Below, piece after piece: positions 18,449 to 27,426 of a stretch of DNA of 64,000 nucleotides. A model generated the notes under the pieces. The model was not told the DNA's origin and ran no database searches. It saw nothing but the letters and a program-made list of their open reading frames with translations. The stretch is from Ignavibacteria bacterium UBA2373 (lineage in GTDB: Bacteria > Bacteroidota > Ignavibacteria > Kapaibacteriales > UBA961), in assembly GCA_002344005.1 (NCBI GenBank), contig DDTD01000096.1:56974-120973 (forward strand). The letters are read 5' to 3'. The translations under genes were made by a program, and so were the position numbers. Each line of letters opens with the position of its first letter. Position 1 is the stretch's first letter.

Positions 18449-18961
18449 ATGAAATTACTCTTTAGCATATTCTTTTTTTGTATTATGACATTGCCATGTC
18501 TTGCACAGGATTCGCTGAAAGCAGCATCAACTCTTTCATTCAAGCCATTAGTCGGTCTGGGGCTGCTTAATGGCGCAAGAGCAGGATTGCAAGTTCAATA
18601 CAATGATATTATTGCAATTGAAGGTGGTGTGGGGATATTTATTCTTTCATTTCATGCACTTTTTGCTCATGATTTTAAGAATGTGTATTGGCAACCTTCA
18701 CATGGAATAATTGTGACACCTTTGGAAGATAAAAGACTTTCATTTTATCAATATACTACATATTATAAATTTAGCATTTTTAGCACGATAGAAAAATTTA
18801 GACCATTTATTCAGGTTGGAGTGGGGTGGTTAATTTCCATAGGAAAAAGCTCAAATCTTCGTATTTCTAGTGGAGTCGGTGGTAATGATTTATTGCCAAT
18901 CTCACCAATTCTAACATTAGATTTTACTGTAATCTTCGACGGTGTTAATGTTCGTTTATAA
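18449..18961 (+). CDS. Secreted beta-rich protein, tandem paralogue 1 of 3
   Basis: 170 residues with a signal peptide cleaved probably at CLA-QDS (residue 19-20). The mature protein starts with a conserved segment FKPLVGLGLLNGARAGLQVQY and ends in LDFTVIFDGVNVRL, with alternating hydrophobic strands between. The pattern suggests a small outer-membrane beta-barrel or lipocalin-sized barrel ending in a hydrophobic residue. The signal peptide and first mature segment are nearly identical to the next two genes, but the middle (about residues 60-140) differs. No known family recognised. Confidence 0.8.
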   Translation: MKLLFSIFFFCIMTLPCLAQDSLKAASTLSFKPLVGLGLLNGARAGLQVQYNDIIAIEGGVGIFILSFHALFAHDFKNVYWQPSHGIIVTPLEDKRLSFYQYTTYYKFSIFSTIEKFRPFIQVGVGWLISIGKSSNLRISSGVGGNDLLPISPILTLDFTVIFDGVNVRL

Positions 18962-19059
18962 TAATGTAGAAAAGCATAAACTAAGTATGAACTCATAAAA
19001 AAAATTCTAATAATAACAAGATAAAACAAAATAAATGTTCACCTATACTCTCTATTTGC

Positions 19060-19536
19060 ATGAAATTACTCTTTAGCATATTCTTTTTTTGTGTTATGAC
19101 ATTGCCATGTCTTGCACAGGATTCGCTGAAAACAGCATCAACTCTTTCGTTCAAACCATTAGTAGGTCTGAGTCTGCTTAATGGTGCAAGAGCAGGATTG
19201 CAAGTTCAATACAATGATTTTATTGCAATTGAAGGTGGGTTAGGAATAATTGGTAAAAGTACTCTATCATACGGAGTTATAGTAACACCCTTTGGTGAAA
19301 AAAGTCTATCATTTCATCTTTATGATACTTATTATTACAATGGTATGCTCCAAACTTTGGAGAATGGATTTTCCCAATTTGGCATTGGATGGACATTTAC
19401 CCTTGGTTACATAAAGAAATTACGTATAACCATAGGGCTTGGAAATTTTACAATTCCTCAAGAATGGCATCCTGGTCAACTAATGCTAGCATTAGATTTT
19501 ACTGTAATTTTCGACGATGTTAATATTCGTTTGTAA
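19060..19536 (+). CDS. Secreted beta-rich protein, tandem paralogue 2 of 3
   Basis: 158 residues. Signal peptide and the NGARAGLQVQYNDFIAIEGG segment are almost the same as in paralogue 1, as is the C-terminal LDFTVIFDDVNIRL. The middle is about 12 residues shorter and strongly diverged. The 99-bp gap before it and the 72-100 bp after it also repeat the flanks of paralogue 1, showing that the duplication unit includes the intergenic DNA. Confidence 0.8.
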   Translation: MKLLFSIFFFCVMTLPCLAQDSLKTASTLSFKPLVGLSLLNGARAGLQVQYNDFIAIEGGLGIIGKSTLSYGVIVTPFGEKSLSFHLYDTYYYNGMLQTLENGFSQFGIGWTFTLGYIKKLRITIGLGNFTIPQEWHPGQLMLALDFTVIFDDVNIRL

Positions 19537-19635
19537 TAATGTAGAAAAGCATAAACTAAGTATGAATTCATAAAAAAATTCTAATAATAACAAGATAATA
19601 CAAAATAAATGTTCACCTATACTCTCTCCATTTGC

Positions 19636-20169
19636 ATGAAATTACTCTTTAGCATATTCTTTTTTTGTATTATGACATTGCCATCTCTTGCACAGGATTC
19701 AACGAAAGTTCGCTCTCTTGATACATTTGCAGTGAAGCCATTACTTGGCTTGGGATTAATAAATGGTGCAAGAGCAGGATTGCAAGTTCAATATGGCGAT
19801 ATTGCTGCTCTTGAAGTGGGTGGAGGAATTGATTTTCTTCCTGTCGCAACTATATTTTTCAGAGGTTACTCGGGGTTTCAGTATTTGACACTTTCGCAAG
19901 CATTGATTCTTACTCCCTTTCCGGAAAAAAGACTTTCGCTGATTCTGTATCATGCTTATTTATCAGATAGAGATATTCCAAATATTCAACGTCATTGGCA
20001 ATCTATGATTGGATGGTCAATACCTTTAGGTGAATTTACTCATTCTCGATTTTCTTTAGGTGGGTCAATATCTAATGAAAAAGAATATGATTTATATGGC
20101 TTATCTGCTAGTGATGGTATAACATTTGACTTTGTTATGACTTTCGATCATGCAAAAATTCGATTGTAA
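19636..20169 (+). CDS. Secreted beta-rich protein, tandem paralogue 3 of 3
   Basis: 177 residues from the ATG at 19636, which aligns with the starts of the two earlier paralogues; the in-frame ATG at 19609 lies in the repeated leader and is less likely. Signal peptide as in the others (SLAQDS). It keeps KPLLGLGLINGARAGLQVQY and ends FDFVMTFDHAKIRL, but is the most diverged copy. An apparently decayed frame starts right after its stop. Confidence 0.8.
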   Translation: MKLLFSIFFFCIMTLPSLAQDSTKVRSLDTFAVKPLLGLGLINGARAGLQVQYGDIAALEVGGGIDFLPVATIFFRGYSGFQYLTLSQALILTPFPEKRLSLILYHAYLSDRDIPNIQRHWQSMIGWSIPLGEFTHSRFSLGGSISNEKEYDLYGLSASDGITFDFVMTFDHAKIRL

Positions 20170-20421
20170 AAGAGATACTTTTTAATACCTACTATTATTA
20201 CTTTTATCAGATATATATTTCTCATTTGTATCTTACTGCATTTCTATCATACACATAGTTCTGCCCATCAACAATGGGTATATCAATATATTGTGCAAGA
20301 AGCATATCATTATTTTGGAAAACATGTCGGACCAATCCCTGCTTAAAAAAACTATGCAGGTCTTGATGCTATGGGTAATCCCTTTTTTGGTGCAGGTCAG
20401 ATATATTATATGGCGATTTGA
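20170..20421 (+). pseudogene. Decayed 5' part of a secreted protein gene
   Basis: The frame starting at 20170 reads a hydrophobic signal-like stretch, then SSAHQQWVYQYIVQEAYHYFGKHVGPIPA, a TAA at about 20344, then KNYAGLDAMGNPFFGAGQ and another stop at about 20419. The AHQxWVxxYIVxEAY start resembles the mature N-terminus of a secreted protein type I have seen in this bacterial group, but I cannot name it. No ATG precedes it. It is probably a truncated gene remnant; chance is possible. The remaining DNA up to the riboswitch (20422-20587) shows nothing clear. Confidence 0.4.
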
Positions 20422-20587
20422 GAACAATGCAAGACTATGCACCTGTTTTTTCAGACAGTACTACTCAATAGATGAAAAGCAATATCCTTGCTCTGAATTG
20501 CGTGTATCCAACAACTCAGCACTACGCCAAAACCTCTTCCAACAAGTTTTGGTAAGGTTACGTCATAATTTCTTCGTATTTTCGCAA

Positions 20588-20691
20588 TAACGTTAGAGGT
20601 GCCGGACACAATAGTGTCGGCTGAGATTATACTCTTGGAACCTGATCCGGTTAAGACCGGCGTAGGGAAACGGATGAAACGCTTAGCGTTA
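20588..20691 (+). ncRNA. TPP (THI-box) riboswitch
   Basis: The conserved core is easy to read: AGGTGCC, then CTGAGATTATAC, GGAACCTGATCCGGTTAA, ACCGGCGTAGGGAA and GATGAAAC. P1 forms between TAACG (20588-20592) and CGTTA (20687-20691). The 3' strand of P1 can alternatively form a local hairpin AACGC-TTA-GCGTT (20678-20690), so the two pairings exclude each other. It senses thiamin diphosphate and lies 62 bp upstream of the TonB receptor start, with an intrinsic terminator between. Confidence 0.95.
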
Positions 20692-20714
20692 TCATAGCTC
20701 CAACCTACCTCTGC

Positions 20715-20742
20715 GGAACATCATTTTTGTTCCATTTTTTTT
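20715..20742 (+). terminator. Attenuator terminator below the TPP riboswitch
   Basis: GGAACA (20715-20720) pairs with TGTTCC (20728-20733), followed by A and eight Ts (20735-20742), only 11 bp before the ATG at 20754. Its position suggests that the riboswitch controls transcription elongation into the receptor gene. Confidence 0.8.
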
Positions 20743-20753
20743 ACACATTTTTC

Positions 20754-23162
20754 ATGAAAACATTTCGACTCAGTGCATCTGCATTTTTGCTGCTCACTGC
20801 ATTGCCATTCGTGGCATTATCACAAAAAAAGACTGTTACCGACAGCACTCCCCCAACAAAATCTTATAATGTACCAACAGTGACCGTCACAGCCACCCGA
20901 GCTACGGAAAGGCAATCGCCCGTACCTTTCACTGAAATTAACCGTGCGGAATTGCAGGAAAAACATACTGCTTTTGATATAGCCACTTTATTGGCTTCCA
21001 CGCCATCGGTCTATTTTTATTCCGAAAATGGCAATAATATCGGTTATACCAATATTCGTGTGCGCGGCTTTGACCAAAGACGCGTGGCGGTGATGATAAA
21101 TGGTGTACCGCAAAATGACCCTTCCGACCATAATGTCTATTGGATAAATTTTCCTGATATTGCATCCAATTTACAATCCGTACAAGTACAACGCGGTGCA
21201 GGACTTATGAATTATGGTTCAGCTGCCATCGGCGGCAGTATAAATATGATAACTGCTAATTATTCCGATAAACGTTTTGTTACTATTTCCCAAGGATATG
21301 GTTTTCAAGAATTTGGTGTCAATGGAACAAAATATGTTCCCACAGTCAGCAAATATTCTTTTGAAGCGGCTTCCGGGTTGATAGATAAATATGCATTTTA
21401 TGGTCGTGTTTCTCGCATTAACTCGGCGGGATATCGCGATAAATCATGGGCTGAATTAGAGAGCTTTTTTTTGAGTGCAGCCCGCTTTGATGATTCTCAT
21501 ACATTACAAGTAAATGTGTTTGGCGGTCCAATCGCTGACGGATTGGCATATATCGGATTACCCAAATCATTTATCGGTGACCTCGGTTTACGTCGTACCA
21601 ATTTTAATTATTGGGAATATGACAGTGACTCACTTGCAGTCGGAAAACAAATAGTCGGTTTTGGTTCGCCCACACGCCAACAAGAAATAGAGAATTTTTC
21701 TCAACCACATTATGAAATTCTCTCCGATTGGACGCTGTCGGAAAATGTTTCATTAAAAACAACCGCTTTTTACTATACCGGTGATGGTTTTTTTGATTTT
21801 GATGCTTCATGGGCGGATAAAGATATGTTATTATTGACACCAGAATATGGTTTTCCCGATAATAGTGCTGTTTCAGGTACAATTTTTAAAGCATTCGTTG
21901 GCAATAGACATGGCGGCATTGTGCCTCGTTTACTTTGGAAACATAATCAAGGCGAATTATCTGTCGGTGCGGAATTACGCATACATCGTTCCGAACATTG
22001 GGGAAAAATCAATTTTGCAGAAGGTTTACCTGCAAATTATAATCCCGAGTTTCGTGTCTATGAATATAATGGTGAACGTGATATATTTTCATTATTCGCA
22101 CGTGAGCAATATTATCTGCAACCCAATATTATGCTCAATATTGAAGGACAAATAGTTCATCATCGTTATACTATTGCCAATGAAAAAAAAGGCGGGCAAT
22201 TTGTTGAATACTCAACAGATAATGGCATAGTAGGGAAAAATGGCGGTGATATTTTTACCGTCAATTATCTGTTTTTTAATCCTCGTTTGGGTGTTCATTG
22301 GAATATTGATGAGCAATGGAGCGGCTTTTTTTCTTTGGCACTCACATCACGCGAACCTCGTATGAATAATTTATATAATGCAAGTGAGCGTTGGTCAAGC
22401 GGTGCAATTCCTTTATTCCAGCAAAATAATAATGGTAATTTTGATTTTTCTCGTCCATTGGTAAAACCTGAACGTATGTTGGACATAGAAATAGGCGGCT
22501 CATTTACCGATGGTATTATCAAAGCTAATATGACGGGCTATTGGATGGAATTTAGCAATGAATTAGTCAGAAGCGGTCAATTAGATATTTTCGGCGCTCC
22601 TCGTGACGGCAATGCACCCCGCACACGTCATGTGGGTCTGGAGGCAGATATAGCGGCTGTTATTTTCACTACGGATAATAGCGCACTTACCATCGGAGGC
22701 AATGCCAATATCAGTACTAATACCATTATTGATATGACCTATTTTACGAATATTAATGACAGTACAACACGCGGTATATCGTTGAATGGCAATGCTATTG
22801 CCGGATTTCCGGATTTTCTGTCAGGTATGTTTGCCCAATATCGTTTAGGCAATCTTTCATGGGCAATAACCATGCGCCATGTTCGTGGTATCAGAACAGA
22901 TAATTTTGGCGATAAAATAGCGGAAATTCGTGCCATAAATCCGTCAGCAATACCTTATCTCGATAATCGTTTGGATGCTTACACGGTATTCAATACAGAT
23001 ATTGCTTATGAGTTACCTCAGTTTTTATCATTTGAATCATTGCGTTTGCGTTTACAAGTCAATAATATCGCTAATGCACTCTATGCCGCAGGCGGTGAAG
23101 GCGGTCAATTTTTTCCTGCTGCCGAACGTAATATGTATTTTGGCATAGATGTAAATTTGTAA
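20754..23162 (+). CDS. TonB-dependent outer-membrane receptor under TPP control (probable thiamin-compound importer)
   Basis: 802 residues from the ATG at 20754, which begins a good signal peptide (MKTFRLSASAFLLLTALPFVALSQ); an ATG at 20727 would fall inside the terminator. A TonB-box-like PTVTVTAT stretch near residue 42 is followed by the plug domain (NIRVRGFDQRRVAVMINGVPQNDP and GGSINMIT), then a 22-strand-type barrel to a C-terminal Leu (MYFGIDVNL). The TPP riboswitch in its leader shows that it is made when thiamin diphosphate is low. TPP-riboswitch-controlled TonB receptors in Bacteroidetes have been proposed as thiamin-uptake porins (OMPthi). No thiamin synthesis gene or inner-membrane transporter is next to it. 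Confidence 0.93.
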   Translation: MKTFRLSASAFLLLTALPFVALSQKKTVTDSTPPTKSYNVPTVTVTATRATERQSPVPFTEINRAELQEKHTAFDIATLLASTPSVYFYSENGNNIGYTNIRVRGFDQRRVAVMINGVPQNDPSDHNVYWINFPDIASNLQSVQVQRGAGLMNYGSAAIGGSINMITANYSDKRFVTISQGYGFQEFGVNGTKYVPTVSKYSFEAASGLIDKYAFYGRVSRINSAGYRDKSWAELESFFLSAARFDDSHTLQVNVFGGPIADGLAYIGLPKSFIGDLGLRRTNFNYWEYDSDSLAVGKQIVGFGSPTRQQEIENFSQPHYEILSDWTLSENVSLKTTAFYYTGDGFFDFDASWADKDMLLLTPEYGFPDNSAVSGTIFKAFVGNRHGGIVPRLLWKHNQGELSVGAELRIHRSEHWGKINFAEGLPANYNPEFRVYEYNGERDIFSLFAREQYYLQPNIMLNIEGQIVHHRYTIANEKKGGQFVEYSTDNGIVGKNGGDIFTVNYLFFNPRLGVHWNIDEQWSGFFSLALTSREPRMNNLYNASERWSSGAIPLFQQNNNGNFDFSRPLVKPERMLDIEIGGSFTDGIIKANMTGYWMEFSNELVRSGQLDIFGAPRDGNAPRTRHVGLEADIAAVIFTTDNSALTIGGNANISTNTIIDMTYFTNINDSTTRGISLNGNAIAGFPDFLSGMFAQYRLGNLSWAITMRHVRGIRTDNFGDKIAEIRAINPSAIPYLDNRLDAYTVFNTDIAYELPQFLSFESLRLRLQVNNIANALYAAGGEGGQFFPAAERNMYFGIDVNL

Positions 23163-23195
23163 CAAATACTCACACATCACATCCACTGATTTCTT

Positions 23196-23229
23196 CCCTG
23201 TTCTTCTCTGAGAACAGGGATTTTTTTTT
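23196..23229 (+). terminator. Intrinsic terminator after the TPP-controlled receptor
   Basis: A perfect 9-bp stem, CCCTGTTCT (23196-23204) with AGAACAGGG (23211-23219), six-base loop, then A and nine Ts. Confidence 0.95.
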
Positions 23230-23327
23230 CGCACAATTCGGCTTTCACCCACTCACAATTCTTACTTTGTTTATGCTATTATTCATATAATCCGTAAATT
23301 ACAGTTACTATTATTAACCTTTTTGGC

Positions 23328-25322
23328 ATGATGATGCGACTAAGTGCAATCATTCTAAGCTTTTTCCTCATAGCTGTAAGTGTAGTTCAGGCACAATGGT
23401 CACAGTGCATAGGACCTTTTGGCGGGCGTGTGACAAGCATCACTTCAACGCAAAATGCTCTTTTCGTAGGCACAAATGGCGGTGGTATCTATAAAAGCAC
23501 TAATAATGGCTCATCGTGGCAAGCCGTAAATTCAGGACTCACAAAACATTATATACAATCATTGGCAATTGTTAATTCCGCAGTATGCGCAGGCACCTTG
23601 CATACCGGATTTTTCCGCACCACAAATGAAGGAAATTCATGGACATCACCCAATAATGCAGGTTTGCAAAATGGGGGCATTATCTCATTATTGTCTTCAT
23701 CAAATACGCTCTTTGCGGGAACAAACGGCTATGGCGTATTTCGCAGCGGCAATGGTGGCACAACATGGACTTCTGCCGGATTAAGCGGCAAACGTATTAA
23801 TACTTTATTTGTCAATGCCAATATTCTCTATGCCGGAACCGATGATGGTTTATTTTTCAGCAATAATAATGGAAATTCATGGACGGCTTTCACTGCTGCT
23901 CCCGGAAAAACATATATTCAATGTTATGCGCGGCATGGAACAACATTATTTCTCGGCACATTAACGGGTGCATTCAGCAGCACAGATAATGGCAAAACAT
24001 GGGATACCGTAAACATTGATAATATGTCTGTCAGTTCTATCGTAAGTACGGAATCAAGCATCATTATCAGCACATTAGGAAAGGGTTTATTGAAAAGCAC
24101 AGATAATGGTATCACATGGAATCCTGTGTCATTTGGGCAGCCTTTTGTGAATGTGTTGTATGTCTATGGTTCATGGATTTTTGCGGGGACATCGTATGCG
24201 GGAATGTATCGTAGCAATGATGGTGGTACAACATGGGCACCAATGAATGAAGGTTTTGCGGCTCATACAGTAACAGCATTGAGTATTTCTGCCACACAAT
24301 CATATTTTGCCGGTGTCAATGGTGACGGTATATATCGCAGTAAAGATAAAGGTAATTCATGGCAACCCATAGGACTTGAACAACAATCCGTCAATTCTAT
24401 AATTATGCGAGATACAGCCATCTATGTGGGAACAGATAATGGCATTTATCGTAGTCTTGATGATGGCAATACTTGGACGACACACAATAATGGTTTACTT
24501 TCCCGTAAGGTATATGCTTTTGTTCTCAGTGACAGTATTATTTATGCCGGGACACGTGTAGGTCTTTATCGAAGCACTAATAATGGCGAAACATGGACTG
24601 AAGCAGGATTAACCAATGAATATATTATTGCCCTGGATATAATTGGCACAACGCTCTATGCCGGCACATGGAGTAATGGCATGTTTCGTAGCACAGATAA
24701 TGGGCGTAATTGGTATCAATTTGCTTTAGAACAACAAGATGTACGTTGTTTTACGGTACGCACCGGGAAATTATTTGCGGGTACAACAAGTGATGGGGTA
24801 TATCGGCTCAGTGATAATCAATCCGCAATGCTGCAATCAGGTTTATCTTCTGAATATATACGCTCAATAATGGTGGCTGCCGGACGTATTTTTGCAGGTA
24901 CTTTAGCAGGTGTTGCATATAGCAATAATGATGGCGAAACATGGACAAAAGCAGGATTTACAGAAAAAGCTATTTTTTCTTTTCTTGCTGTGGATAATAC
25001 TCTGTTTGTCGGTGCTGAAGGATCGTCAATCTGGAAAACAGATATTGGTATTCTTACTTCGATGAATGAACAGAATTTTTCTTCGGACAATATTTACACT
25101 TTCCCTCAACCTGCGCAAGATATACTTCATATTTCTGCAAACAATCTTCCCTATAATTCTCAAGGTTCAATTTTGACATTGGATGGTAGATTATTGCACA
25201 CATTTTCATTAACAGAATCCTCGACATTCCCCATTCAGCATATACCGACAGGAATATATATCATTACCATAGGAAATACTGCTAAGCCATTATATCGTGG
25301 TTTAATCTCTATCGCACGATAA
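23328..25322 (+). CDS. T9SS-exported YCF48/BNR-type propeller protein
   Basis: 664 residues; signal peptide ending near VVQA-QWS. About thirteen repeats with the pattern LFVGTNGGGIYKSTNNGSSW span residues 30-570. Each has an AGT-xxG-[IV]-[YF]-R-S core followed by DxGxTW, the sialidase/YCF48-like blade that folds into beta-propellers. The last 80 residues form a T9SS sorting domain (PQPAQDILHIS to PTGIYIITIGNT). Likely surface or secreted; ligand unknown. Three alternative ATGs lie within the first seven codons. Confidence 0.88.
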   Translation: MMMRLSAIILSFFLIAVSVVQAQWSQCIGPFGGRVTSITSTQNALFVGTNGGGIYKSTNNGSSWQAVNSGLTKHYIQSLAIVNSAVCAGTLHTGFFRTTNEGNSWTSPNNAGLQNGGIISLLSSSNTLFAGTNGYGVFRSGNGGTTWTSAGLSGKRINTLFVNANILYAGTDDGLFFSNNNGNSWTAFTAAPGKTYIQCYARHGTTLFLGTLTGAFSSTDNGKTWDTVNIDNMSVSSIVSTESSIIISTLGKGLLKSTDNGITWNPVSFGQPFVNVLYVYGSWIFAGTSYAGMYRSNDGGTTWAPMNEGFAAHTVTALSISATQSYFAGVNGDGIYRSKDKGNSWQPIGLEQQSVNSIIMRDTAIYVGTDNGIYRSLDDGNTWTTHNNGLLSRKVYAFVLSDSIIYAGTRVGLYRSTNNGETWTEAGLTNEYIIALDIIGTTLYAGTWSNGMFRSTDNGRNWYQFALEQQDVRCFTVRTGKLFAGTTSDGVYRLSDNQSAMLQSGLSSEYIRSIMVAAGRIFAGTLAGVAYSNNDGETWTKAGFTEKAIFSFLAVDNTLFVGAEGSSIWKTDIGILTSMNEQNFSSDNIYTFPQPAQDILHISANNLPYNSQGSILTLDGRLLHTFSLTESSTFPIQHIPTGIYIITIGNTAKPLYRGLISIAR

Positions 25323-25403
25323 TTGCTATCGAATCATTCATAAAATCATGTACGATATTTTTATATATCACTCAAATATTTTTTTTATATTTCCATTGTT
25401 ATT

Positions 25404-26087
25404 TTACTCTCCAATATGTTTTAGAGCTTCTCTGCGTGTGAGGGGACTCACAGAATGTGACAGGACAAAATCACGCACAAGTTCCGGTTCTCTATAGGCA
25501 TATTCGCGCAAAGCCCATCCCATCCCTTTGCGTATAAAAAATTCTTTTGATTCGGATAAACGCTCACACAGTGAAAATAATAATTCTTTATCCGTTTGAT
25601 CTTTATATTTACGTTGAAAAATAAGGGCTGTTCTTTGCAACCACATATTATCTGACTTCATGAGATGTTCGGCATATGTGCGGATACGGTCTTGCGATTG
25701 CTTTCTCAGATATTCGCCAATGATTCCGGAAGAAATGGCATCGGTCGTGTCCCACCATGAAGTCATAAGTATCATTTCTTCGCTTAATCCGAGTATATCA
25801 TCATCCCATTGTTTTTTGAGTTTAACGCTAATATCAATAGCGCAATAGTGCATTTCTCTTGCGGGTAATTGCCAAAGCTGTCGCACCACCAATGGTAATA
25901 CTTCATAGTCGGGCAAACCTTCGTTCTTGATAAAGTCCTTTAAGAGTGCTGAACGCACAGGCGATGCTATTCCCATAAAATCGCATACATCTTTCATGTA
26001 CTTTTTCATAGCAGGTGCATAGTCAGGATTCGCTGCCTCGCTCATCGCAGCATAGAGATTACGAACATAGGGTAATTGTTTTTTCAT
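25404..26087 (-). CDS. DNA alkylation repair protein, AlkD-like
   Basis: 227-residue all-helical protein matching the AlkD/AlkC HEAT-like family that excises N3- and N7-alkyl purines. Conserved segments are visible: MTSWWDTTDAIS near residue 110 (the WD pair contacting DNA), MKSDNMWLQRTALIFQ near 145, FFIRKGMGWALREYAY near 190 and the C-terminal LTRREALKHIGE. It is cytoplasmic, monocistronic and convergent with the propeller gene at 23328. Confidence 0.93.
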   Translation of the reverse strand: MKKQLPYVRNLYAAMSEAANPDYAPAMKKYMKDVCDFMGIASPVRSALLKDFIKNEGLPDYEVLPLVVRQLWQLPAREMHYCAIDISVKLKKQWDDDILGLSEEMILMTSWWDTTDAISSGIIGEYLRKQSQDRIRTYAEHLMKSDNMWLQRTALIFQRKYKDQTDKELLFSLCERLSESKEFFIRKGMGWALREYAYREPELVRDFVLSHSVSPLTRREALKHIGE

Positions 26088-26213
26088 GGATAGATATAAT
26101 GAATCCTAAAAATTGACATAAAGCATTCAAAAAGATGATTGAAATGTCTTGCTGTCTTTTTTTCTTACAATATAGTCTTGATTTATTGAGTATAATTTTA
26201 GTAATTTATATGT

Positions 26214-27365
26214 TTACGGTAAAAAGCCAAGTCTGCCTAAAGCATGCATAATGCCTCGTAACAAATAATTTTCATGAAATCGCAGATGATATTTACGCGA
26301 TTTATCTTCTATTGGCATAATCATTTTCTTTTGTATTAGGTTACGTATTTGTCGAGAAATTTCTGAATCCGATTTTCCTTCAAACAGATGTTTTATATCG
26401 GCAGCTTGAATTATTTTTTTTTCTACAACTACGCGCAAGATAGATAATTCTTTGCTTGTAATATATTTTCTGTCATACGAATACACAAGCATAGGGAGCA
26501 ACACCTCATTTTTTAAGAATGTATAATCCGCTAAACTATCAATCTTCCGTATTTCTTCTTTCAATCCCTTTAATACATATTCACACCAAACGAGCATTCC
26601 AACTCTTTCACCCGTATCTGCTTGAGCAAGATTCTCATAATAATGATTACGATTATGACAGAATACAGCAGTTGGATTAATAAGTCTTTGATTGTTAGTA
26701 ATGAATCCGGCTTTTATTAACATTGCATAGGTCAGCAATCTCACTGTTCGTCCATTACCATTGGAAAATGGGTGAATCCACACAAAACGGTGATGTGTAA
26801 TAGCAATTTTTAACAAGTCATATTTTGAGCTATGATTTTCATTAATAAAACGGATGAGTTCATTCATCAACTGTTCTACCTGCGTAAAATCCGGCGGTGT
26901 GTGTGCTGATTGATGTATGCGTATATTGCTCTTGCGATATTTACCCGGAGTTCTATCACCTTCGCCATAAGGCGGAAACTCAAGACGACTCACAACATTC
27001 ATGTGTAATTGGCTGATAAATGCTCTATCAATAGGATTATGTTGCACTGCCTCTTCAATAAAATCCATTGTTTCTTCCATATTCATAATCTCTCGTATTG
27101 GCTGTGGGTAATCCTCCCTCTGATTTTCAATTTTAGTTTCAATGTACTCTGCAACTGTAGTATTATTACCTTCAATACGGGCTGACCCTATACTTTCAAG
27201 CAAGTGAAAGATATCTTTCAACTGAAAGAAAATCCACGGAGGTGTAGTTCCTCTTATCTCATTTCGACGCAGATAGTCAAGCTCAATTATCAAGTCCGTT
27301 AAGGAGGAACTAAAGTCAGGCTCCACTAGCGACAAAGGTTGGATAACATCCCTCATATCTTCCAT
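26214..27365 (-). CDS. Fic-family protein with N-terminal inhibitory helix and C-terminal winged helix
   Basis: 383 residues. The N-terminal Fic_N region carries SARIEGN near residue 58, the (S/T)xxxE(G/N) motif that self-inhibits class II Fic enzymes. The Fic core has HPFSNGNGRTVR near residue 196: catalytic His and the anion-binding GNGR are intact, but the usual acidic Mg-binding residue is Asn. The last 90 residues resemble a winged-helix DNA-binding domain (SKELSILRVVVEKKIIQ, ISRQIRNLIQKKMI). It probably AMPylates a protein target and may bind its own promoter: four copies of a 10-bp motif lie just upstream. Monocistronic. Confidence 0.9.
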   Translation of the reverse strand: MEDMRDVIQPLSLVEPDFSSSLTDLIIELDYLRRNEIRGTTPPWIFFQLKDIFHLLESIGSARIEGNNTTVAEYIETKIENQREDYPQPIREIMNMEETMDFIEEAVQHNPIDRAFISQLHMNVVSRLEFPPYGEGDRTPGKYRKSNIRIHQSAHTPPDFTQVEQLMNELIRFINENHSSKYDLLKIAITHHRFVWIHPFSNGNGRTVRLLTYAMLIKAGFITNNQRLINPTAVFCHNRNHYYENLAQADTGERVGMLVWCEYVLKGLKEEIRKIDSLADYTFLKNEVLLPMLVYSYDRKYITSKELSILRVVVEKKIIQAADIKHLFEGKSDSEISRQIRNLIQKKMIMPIEDKSRKYHLRFHENYLLRGIMHALGRLGFLP

Positions 27366-27426
27366 AATATTTATCCCTCATTGCTGACAAATCACTATCC
27401 CACGCTCTATAGAATGACATGATACA

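Larger units (their letters stand above)
18449..20169 (+). repeat. Tandem triplication of gene plus leader
   Basis: Each unit carries a leader such as GTTCACCTATACTCTC about 14-22 bp before the ATG, then identical signal-peptide codons, then a variable middle. Trailing DNA (AATGTAGAAAAGCATAAACT) after units 1 and 2 is also shared. The conserved ends and variable middle indicate tandem duplication followed by divergence or recombination. Confidence 0.85.

Noticed and set aside
20291..20590. 99-residue frame starting at a TTG before the riboswitch
   Set aside because: No ATG start, no recognisable composition. It overlaps a better-supported decayed frame and runs up to the riboswitch, so it is probably chance.
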